DNA from: Streptomyces sp. NRRL S-31
GTDB lineage: Bacteria; Actinomycetota; Actinomycetes; Streptomycetales; Streptomycetaceae
DNA: 64,000 nt
Assembly (NCBI RefSeq): GCF_000718775.1
Contig: NZ_JOCB01000044.1
Span: 11,531-75,530 of the forward strand
Direction of reading: 5' to 3'
Shown piece by piece: positions 59,096 through 64,000 of this stretch. Below the pieces are notes generated by a model. It saw nothing but the letters and a program-made list of their open reading frames with translations. It was not told the DNA's origin and made no database searches. Both the position numbers and the translations under genes were made by a program. Position 1 is the first letter of the stretch, and each line of letters begins with the position of its first letter.

Positions 59096-60679
59096 CTACT
59101 GCCCGACCCGTCCCGGCTTCAGCGTCCGGGTGAACAGTACCGTGCCGTCCTGCTCCCGCAGCCGTACCGTCAGCTCGCCGCTGCCGCCGTCGATGTCGAC
59201 CTCGCCGAAGAACTGGTAGCCGCCCGCGGGCGAGACGTTCGACGCGGTGGGCGCCTTCACGAACACCCGTTCCGGGCCGAAGGTCGCGTCCAGCGCGCTG
59301 GCCGGGAAGGCGCCCGCGTTCAGCGGTCCGGAGACGAACTCCCAGAATGGCTCGAAGTCGGTGAACGCGGCCCGGGACGGCTGGTAGTGCTGGGCCGAGG
59401 TGTGGTGCACGTCCGCCGTCAGCCACAGCGTGCCGGTGATCCGCCGGTGCTTGATGAACCGCAGCAGCTCGGCGATCTGGAGCTCCCGGCCGAGCGGCGC
59501 GCCCGGGTCGCCCTGGGCCACCGCCTCGAAGTTCGGCTCGTTCTCCGTGGTGTCGGGCACCACGAGACCGATCGGCATGTCGGCGGCGATCACCTTCCAC
59601 ACCGCGCGCGACCGGGCCAGCTCCCGCTTGAGCCACTCCAGCTGCTCCCGGCCGAGGATGCCCTGCGGGTCCACGGTCTGGTCGTCGGGGGAGTTGGCGT
59701 TGCGGTAGGTCCGCATGTCGAGCACGAACACGTCCAGCAGCGGGCCCTGGCGCAGCACCCGGTAGACGCGGCCGTCCTTCGCCCCGGGCCGCAGCGTGGA
59801 GACCGGGAAGTACTCGCCGAACGCCCGCCGGGCGCGCGCGGCGAGCACGTCGATGCTCTTCTCGGTGTAGCGGGTGTCGGAGGAGGCGATCACCTCGCCC
59901 GGGTACCAGTTGTTGCGCACCTCGTGGTCGTCCCACGAGATGACCGACGGCACCTGGGCGTTGAACCGCCGGAGGTTGTCGTCCAGCAGGTTGTACCGGA
60001 AGTTGCCCCGGTACTCGGCGAGGGTCTCGGCGACCTTCGCCTTCTCCTCGGTGGTGATGTTCCGCCAGGTGCCGCCGTCGGGCAGCGCCTGGGTGGCGGT
60101 GATCGGGCCGTCGGCGTAGATGTTGTCGCCGCTGCACAGGAAGAAGTCGGGGTCCAGCCTGGCCATGGCGTCGTAGATGCGGTAGCCGCCGCGGTCTGGG
60201 TTGATGCCCCAGCCCTGGCCGGCCAGGTCGCCCGACCACAGGAAGCGCACGCCGTCCCGGCGGCGCCGGGCAACCGTGCGGAAGGTGCCGGTCACGGGCT
60301 CGCCGGTGCGGCGCGGGTCGTCCGGGTCGGCGAGCAGGACGCGGTAGTGGATCTGCTCGCCGGACGGCAGGCCGTGCAGCCGGGTGGTGCCGGTGAAGTC
60401 CGTGTCGGCGCCCAGCAGCGGGCCCTGCCACCTGCGCGGGTCGCGGAACGACTCGGTGGCCGCGGTCTCCACGATCATCCGGGCGGGCCGGTCCGCGCGC
60501 ACCCACACCAGGCCGGAGTCGGCGGTCACGTCACCGGTCTGGACGCCCCAGCCGGCGCCGGGGCGTCCGGAGCGGGCGAACGCCGGGGCCGCGCCCAGAC
60601 CGACGGGCAGGGTCAGGGCCGCCGACGTGGCGAGGGAGCCGCGCAGCACGCTGCGACGGCCGAACGAACGGTGGGACAT
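59096..60679 (-). CDS. phoD: PhoD-type alkaline phosphatase/phosphodiesterase, Tat-exported
   Basis: 527 residues. A twin-arginine signal (SFGRRSVLRGSLATSAALTLPVGLGAAPAFA) directs folded export. The PhoD body has WSGDLAGQGWG, FFLCSGDNIYADGPI, SVISWDDHEVRNNW and WLTADVHHTSA, the calcium/iron-binding motifs of the family. It releases phosphate from esters or diesters outside the cell. A PHO-box-like sequence lies 66 bp before the ATG, which points to control by PhoP under phosphate limitation. Confidence 0.95.
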   Translation of the reverse strand: MSHRSFGRRSVLRGSLATSAALTLPVGLGAAPAFARSGRPGAGWGVQTGDVTADSGLVWVRADRPARMIVETAATESFRDPRRWQGPLLGADTDFTGTTRLHGLPSGEQIHYRVLLADPDDPRRTGEPVTGTFRTVARRRRDGVRFLWSGDLAGQGWGINPDRGGYRIYDAMARLDPDFFLCSGDNIYADGPITATQALPDGGTWRNITTEEKAKVAETLAEYRGNFRYNLLDDNLRRFNAQVPSVISWDDHEVRNNWYPGEVIASSDTRYTEKSIDVLAARARRAFGEYFPVSTLRPGAKDGRVYRVLRQGPLLDVFVLDMRTYRNANSPDDQTVDPQGILGREQLEWLKRELARSRAVWKVIAADMPIGLVVPDTTENEPNFEAVAQGDPGAPLGRELQIAELLRFIKHRRITGTLWLTADVHHTSAQHYQPSRAAFTDFEPFWEFVSGPLNAGAFPASALDATFGPERVFVKAPTASNVSPAGGYQFFGEVDIDGGSGELTVRLREQDGTVLFTRTLKPGRVGQ

Positions 60680-60744
60680 GACTGCGCCTCCAGGGACGGG
60701 ATCCGGCCAATGTGCACAGCCACACCTACTGGTGCGCTGCGGCG

Positions 60745-60766
60745 CGCACGCGAACCGGAGGTGAAC
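60745..60766 (-). promoter_or_regulatory. PHO-box-like direct repeat upstream of phoD
   Basis: On the minus strand, GTTCACCTCCG (60756-60766) is followed by GTTCGCGTGCG (60745-60755). The first fits the 11-nt PhoP direct-repeat unit GKTCAYYYRSG almost exactly (one unmatched position); the second is a weaker unit. A TAGGTG -10-like hexamer lies 16 nt downstream. Confidence 0.6.
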
Positions 60767-60809
60767 AACCGGCCGTGACGGGGTACGACCGGTCGTGCCC
60801 GCCGCCGGA

Positions 60810-60891
60810 GGGGCGTCGTCAGTCCGCTGGGCGGCTGCCGTCCCGGATGAGGGGCGCCGTCAGTCCGCCCGGCGGCTGCCGTCCAGGATGA
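60810..60891. repeat. 41-bp tandem duplication of the 3' end of the alpha/beta hydrolase gene
   Basis: 60810-60850 repeats 60851-60891 with four mismatches. The second copy contains the stop and last codons (ILDGSRRAD); the first is an untranslated copy (would read IRDGSRPAD). Confidence 0.92.
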
Positions 60892-61699
60892 CCCGGGCGA
60901 CCAGGGCCGGGTCGTCGTTCATCGGGACGTGGCCGCAGCCGGGCAGTCGCACCAGCCGGGCGTGCGGGATGAGCCGCTTGGCGCGGATGCCCTGGCGCCG
61001 CACGAGGATGCGGTCCCGGGTGCCCCACGCCACCGTGACCGGCAGGCCCGGCAGGTCGTCGGTGAACCGGACGCCGGTGCCGGCCCGCAGGGTCGCCCCG
61101 AAGCCGGGGGCCGTGGCGAGCGCGAGCGTCTCGGCGACCACGGCGTCCGGCGAACGGCGTCCGGGCCGCGCGTAGATGGTGCTGGTCAGTGCGGTGCGGC
61201 CGGCCGCGGTGCGGGACAGCCGCCGCACCAGCGGCAGCGGCAGCCGCTGGGCGATGCCTCGCATCGCGAGCAGTACCGTGAAGGCGTACCGCCGCTCCGC
61301 CTCGGTCCAGAAACCGGCGGGGGACAGGACGGTGACGGACCGTGCGAGCTTCTCGTGGCCCAGCTCGAGCGCGAGCAGGCCGCCCAGCGAGTTGCCGGCG
61401 ACGTGCGGCCGGTCCAGTTCCAGCGCCTCGAACAGCGCGCCGAGCACGGCGTTGGTGGTCGGCAGGTCGTAGGCCAGGCCGTCCGGCAGTCCGGGGGAGG
61501 CGCCGAAGCCCGGCAGGTCTACGGAGATCACCTCGCGCTCGGTGGCCAGGATGTCCACGACCGGGTCCCAGGCCTGGAGGTGGTGGCCGATGCCGTGCAG
61601 CAGGACCAGCGGTTCGCCGCGGCCCACGCGCGCGTAGGAGACGGTCACGTCGCTCGGACCGTGCGGGGCGGGGACCTTGAAGGAGACGGTGGCGGACAT
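60860..61699 (-). CDS. Alpha/beta hydrolase
   Basis: 279 residues. LVLLHGIGHHLQAWDPVV carries the oxyanion HG, VAGNSLGGLLALELG the nucleophile serine, WGTRDRILV the acid and GCGHVPMNDDP the histidine. It is a typical esterase/lyase/haloalkane-dehalogenase-like fold with no exact substrate visible. GAGGAG precedes the ATG at 61699. It is divergent from the ECF41 sigma gene and may be one of its targets. Confidence 0.9.
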   Translation of the reverse strand: MSATVSFKVPAPHGPSDVTVSYARVGRGEPLVLLHGIGHHLQAWDPVVDILATEREVISVDLPGFGASPGLPDGLAYDLPTTNAVLGALFEALELDRPHVAGNSLGGLLALELGHEKLARSVTVLSPAGFWTEAERRYAFTVLLAMRGIAQRLPLPLVRRLSRTAAGRTALTSTIYARPGRRSPDAVVAETLALATAPGFGATLRAGTGVRFTDDLPGLPVTVAWGTRDRILVRRQGIRAKRLIPHARLVRLPGCGHVPMNDDPALVARVILDGSRRAD

Positions 61700-61754
61700 G
61701 GTGTGCTCCTCGTCTGGGCGGCCGGCGGAATCCGTAGACAGCTTGTCAGTAATT

Positions 61755-61770
61755 GCTACCAGCGGGTAGC
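61755..61770. promoter_or_regulatory. Small inverted repeat between hydrolase and sigma gene
   Basis: GCTACC (61755-61760) and GGTAGC (61765-61770) are perfectly complementary with a 4-nt spacer in the divergent intergenic region. It is a possible operator. I did not find a clear ECF41-type promoter. Confidence 0.35.
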
Positions 61771-61836
61771 CCCCGGGCGGCCGGACCCGCGGAGCCGGAT
61801 GCTCCGGGGTGGACACCGCGGGGCCCGTCGGATGGG

Positions 61837-62730
61837 ATGGACCCCGTGACCGCCGACCTCGCCACGGACGTCTTCGAAGAGCACCGGCCCCTGCTGACGG
61901 GCGTCGCGTACCGCATGCTCGGCCGGGTCGCCGACGCCGAGGACGTGGTGCAGGAGGCATGGCTGCGCTGGTACCACGCCGACCGCGCGGAGGTCCGCGA
62001 ACCCCGCGCCTACCTGGTACGCGTCACCACCCGGCTGGCCATCGACCGGCTGCGCCAGGTGCGGGCGCGCGGCGAGGCGTACCCCGGGCCGTGGCTGCCG
62101 GAGCCCTACCTCACGGAGTTCGCCGACACCGCCCCGGACTCCGCCGAGCGCGCCGTCCTGGCCGACACCGTCTCCCTCGCCGTCCTGATCGTCCTGGAGT
62201 CGCTGTCCCCGCTGGAACGGGCGGTCTTCGTGCTCAGGGAGGCGTTCGGTTACCCGTATGCCGAGATCGCCGCGCTGCTGGACCGGGCGGAACCGGCGGT
62301 ACGGCAGCTCGCCGGGCGGGCCCGCCGGCACGTGGCGGAGCGGCGCCCGCGGTACGAGGTGGACCCCGCCCGGCGCCGGGACCTGACGGAACGTTTCCTT
62401 GCCGCCGCGGGCGAGGGCGACCTGGCGGGGCTGATGTCCCTGCTCGCCCCGGACGTCCGGCTCGTCGGCGACAGCGGCGGCAAGGCCAAGGCGCCGGTAC
62501 GCGTCCTGCGCACCGCCGACAAGGTGGGCCGTTTCCTCGTCGGTGCCGCGCGTTCGGCCCCGGCGGACCTCTCCTTCCGCGTCCTGGAGGTCAACGGAGG
62601 TCCCGCCCTGCTGCTCCTGTCCGGTGGCAAGCCCGACAGCCTGGTCCAGGTGGACATCGCCGACGGCCGGGTCACGTCCGTGTACGTCCTCCGCAACCCG
62701 GACAAACTCCGGTACCTCGCCGACCGGTGA
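61837..62730 (+). CDS. ECF41-type RNA polymerase sigma factor
   Basis: 297 residues. Sigma region 2 (AYRMLGRVADAEDVVQEAWLRWY) and region 4 (LSPLERAVFVLREAFGYPYAEIAALL) are followed by a SnoaL-like C-terminal extension with the ECF41 marks GDSGGK and NPDKLRYL. In ECF41 factors this extension, rather than a separate anti-sigma factor, tunes activity. The ATG at 61837 was chosen; an ATG at 61832 is out of frame. The usual ECF41 partners (carboxymuconolactone decarboxylase, oxidoreductase or epimerase) are not next to it. The divergent alpha/beta hydrolase is the neighbour. Confidence 0.94.
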   Translation: MDPVTADLATDVFEEHRPLLTGVAYRMLGRVADAEDVVQEAWLRWYHADRAEVREPRAYLVRVTTRLAIDRLRQVRARGEAYPGPWLPEPYLTEFADTAPDSAERAVLADTVSLAVLIVLESLSPLERAVFVLREAFGYPYAEIAALLDRAEPAVRQLAGRARRHVAERRPRYEVDPARRRDLTERFLAAAGEGDLAGLMSLLAPDVRLVGDSGGKAKAPVRVLRTADKVGRFLVGAARSAPADLSFRVLEVNGGPALLLLSGGKPDSLVQVDIADGRVTSVYVLRNPDKLRYLADR

Positions 62731-62766
62731 GCCACCGCCCCACCTCGTGAGCCACCGCCCCACCCC
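62727..62766. repeat. 20-bp tandem repeat starting at the sigma-factor stop codon
   Basis: GTGAGCCACCGCCCCACCTC (62727-62746) is repeated at 62747-62766 with one mismatch, and a third partial copy follows. The first copy contains the TGA stop. Confidence 0.93.
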
Positions 62767-62768
62767 GT

Positions 62769-62794
62769 GAGCCCCCGTCGTCCGGCGGGGGCTC
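62769..62794 (+). terminator. 8-bp hairpin after the ECF41 gene
   Basis: GAGCCCCC (62769-62776) and GGGGGCTC (62787-62794) pair around a 10-nt loop, just after the repeats. Confidence 0.65.
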
Positions 62795-62900
62795 CGGCGT
62801 GCGACGAGGACTTTGCCGCGATGTCACAGACGCCGTCGCGCGCGAACGCCACGTGAACGCTTCGCCGCCGGACGGCCGAGTACCGGCGAGGCGACGAGGA

Positions 62901-62914
62901 TTGGTCTTGACCAA
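62901..62914. promoter_or_regulatory. dre-like operator overlapping the -35 of the GntR gene
   Basis: TTGGTCTTGACCAA is a palindrome with one centre change from the DasR-element core TGGTCTAGACCA. It covers the -35 hexamer TTGACC, where a bound repressor would block RNA polymerase. Confidence 0.65.
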
Positions 62915-62935
62915 GGGTGGCGGTCGCCCTATGGT
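62907..62935 (+). promoter_or_regulatory. Promoter of the GntR/UTRA gene
   Basis: TTGACC (62907-62912) and TATGGT (62930-62935) are 17 bp apart, close to the sigma70 consensus. The leader is about 70 nt and unusually AT-rich (ACCTTTAATAAACAAGG). Confidence 0.65.
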
Positions 62936-63010
62936 CGCAGATAAGTGCAACAACCTTTAATAAACAAGGGCGCCAAAAACCGCCGGACCACGGCTCTTGC
63001 GGAGGACAGG

Positions 63011-63772
63011 GTGGGGACCACGCAGCTGGACTCGGTACCGGAACCGAAGTACTGGCATCTCAAGACCGTGCTGAGCGAGGCACTCGACTCCGAGTTCTCG
63101 GTCGGCGAGATCCTGCCCAACGAACGTGAGCTGGCCGCCCGTTTCGGCGTGGCCCGCGCCACGCTGCGCCAGGCCCTCGAACAGCTGGAGCTGGAAGGCC
63201 GGCTCCAGCGCCGCCGCGGGGTCGGCACGACCGTCGCGCCCCCGCGCGTGGGCGTGGCCGTCGGCACGGAGCAGCACGCCTGGCCGGGCGCCGCCGGAGA
63301 CGCCTGGCAGCCCGTCGACTGCGCCCAGGCCACGCCGCCCGCCGCGGTCGCCGCGGCGCTGGAGACCGGCGCGGACGAGACGGTGCACGCCGTGCGCCGT
63401 TCGCGTATGTCGCACGGCCAGCAGGTCGCCACCGAACTCCTCTACATCCCGGTGGCCTCGGTGCCCGGTCTGACCGCGATCGACGCACCGTCCGGCGCGG
63501 CACGCGCGCGTGCCGTGCTGCGCGAACTCCAGCACCTGACGCTGGATGGAGAGGAGCGCGCCGTCGAACTGGGCTCCGCGCGCGCGGACGACGCCCGGCA
63601 ACTCGACCGGCTGCCCGGCTCGCCCGTGCTCGTGGTCACCACCCGCTTCCTCGTCCAGGGCCGCACCGCGGCCCTCTCGGTGGCCACCTATCGCGCCGAC
63701 ACCTGCCGGCTGACGTTCGGTGAGTCGGCGGACGTGGAGATACACCACGACCCGGAACAGCGGGCTTCCTGA
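63011..63772 (+). CDS. GntR-family regulator, HutC/DasR subfamily (UTRA domain)
   Basis: 253 residues. The winged-helix DNA-binding domain is at about residues 12-80 (KYWHLKTVLSEALDSEFSVGEILPNERELAARFGVARATLRQALEQLELEGRLQRRRGVGTTV). The UTRA ligand-binding domain follows, ending in LPGSPVLVVTTRFLVQGRTAALSVATYRADTCRLTFGE. The GTG at 63011 was chosen because GGAGGACAGG precedes it. It is a DasR-like sugar-sensing regulator. The dre-like site in its own promoter suggests autoregulation or control by DasR itself. Confidence 0.93.
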   Translation: MGTTQLDSVPEPKYWHLKTVLSEALDSEFSVGEILPNERELAARFGVARATLRQALEQLELEGRLQRRRGVGTTVAPPRVGVAVGTEQHAWPGAAGDAWQPVDCAQATPPAAVAAALETGADETVHAVRRSRMSHGQQVATELLYIPVASVPGLTAIDAPSGAARARAVLRELQHLTLDGEERAVELGSARADDARQLDRLPGSPVLVVTTRFLVQGRTAALSVATYRADTCRLTFGESADVEIHHDPEQRAS

Positions 63773-63887
63773 CGGCTCCGTGCTCCCCGGGCGGCGTCAC
63801 CGGCACTGAACGGGACCGCCGGCCCGGGGCACGGGACCGTACGGCGCGCGGCTCCCCGCGCGGCCGGAACCAGCCGGGCGCCCTGTG

Positions 63888-63939
63888 CCCCAGGTGCCCC
63901 GACCGGGCCTACGACGGTGCCGTGCCGGGGCACCCGGGG
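63888..63939 (+). terminator. 14-bp hairpin downstream of the GntR gene
   Basis: CCCCAGGTGCCCCG (63888-63901) pairs with CGGGGCACCCGGGG (63926-63939) with one mismatch and a 24-nt loop, about 115 bp after the stop codon. Confidence 0.5.
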
Positions 63940-64000
63940 TGCCGCCCCGGACGCACGGCGCCCGCGCCGCCGAGTGCCCCCGCGCCGCCCCCGCCACGCC

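Noticed and set aside
62945..63010. An ATG 66 bp upstream as the start of the GntR regulator
   Set aside because: It lies only about 10 bases from the promoter -10, its added residues do not resemble the family, and the GTG at 63011 has an excellent ribosome site.

Overview
The window is very GC-rich, gene-dense and dominated by GTG/ATG starts behind GGAGG-type ribosome sites. Its gene content (third EF-Tu paralogue, SbcCD, UppP, an ECF41 sigma factor, PhoD with a PHO box, a GntR/UTRA regulator with a dre-like operator, a TTA codon in a biosynthetic gene) points to a Streptomyces or close relative. The species is not identified. No rRNA, tRNA, CRISPR array, insertion sequence, integrase or phage gene was recognised.

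Layout. 1-5.3 kb: the end of one SDR and a second SDR, a lipoprotein-type peptide-binding protein, uracil-DNA glycosylase, a small helical protein and a Gfo/Idh/MocA oxidoreductase. 5.2-16.4 kb: housekeeping and envelope genes (Lnt, SnoaL-like, DUF4291, UppP, TVP38-like, a divergent EF-Tu3, a spermidine-synthase-like protein, an MFS exporter, a Pro/Gln-rich membrane protein, a hotdog protein). 17.0-33.3 kb: the main accessory feature, a tightly coupled operon. It encodes a split iterative PKS/PUFA-synthase-like system: NPD-NPD-KS-AT-ACP-KR, then KS-AT-DH-PPTase, a free ACP, an alpha/beta hydrolase, a GT1 glycosyltransferase, a 44-codon ORF and a zinc-ribbon SAM methyltransferase. Two membrane genes follow (UPF0104-type and DedA). 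The operon carries every domain needed to build, reduce, dehydrate, release, glycosylate and methylate a polyketide/fatty-acyl chain. It has a good promoter candidate upstream and a TTA codon that would make it bldA-dependent.

35-48 kb: gamma-carbonic anhydrase, a hexapeptide acyltransferase, a cupin-XRE regulator, a YbaK-type deacylase, 4-hydroxybenzoate hydroxylase (pobA) and an APC permease separated by a perfect 15-bp inverted repeat, a CoA-binding protein, a degenerate cysteinyl-tRNA-synthetase-like protein, a SixA-like phosphatase, YigZ, and sbcD-sbcC. 48-64 kb: two Lrp/AsnC regulators each divergent from a sulfur-type gene (rhodanese; trans-sulfuration PLP enzyme), an Imm21-like orphan, a self-contained P450/ferredoxin reductase/ferredoxin operon, a DUF885 peptidase, a 2TM-ACT-GNAT fusion, Tat-exported PhoD, an alpha/beta hydrolase divergent from an ECF41 sigma factor, and the GntR/UTRA regulator.

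Two patterns cut across genes. First, short tandem duplications copy the stop codon and flanking bases of at least four genes, with two more decayed cases. Second, the PKS-locus proteins are the ones whose linkers contain in-frame tandem repeats. All functions are inferred from motifs read by eye; no database search was run.
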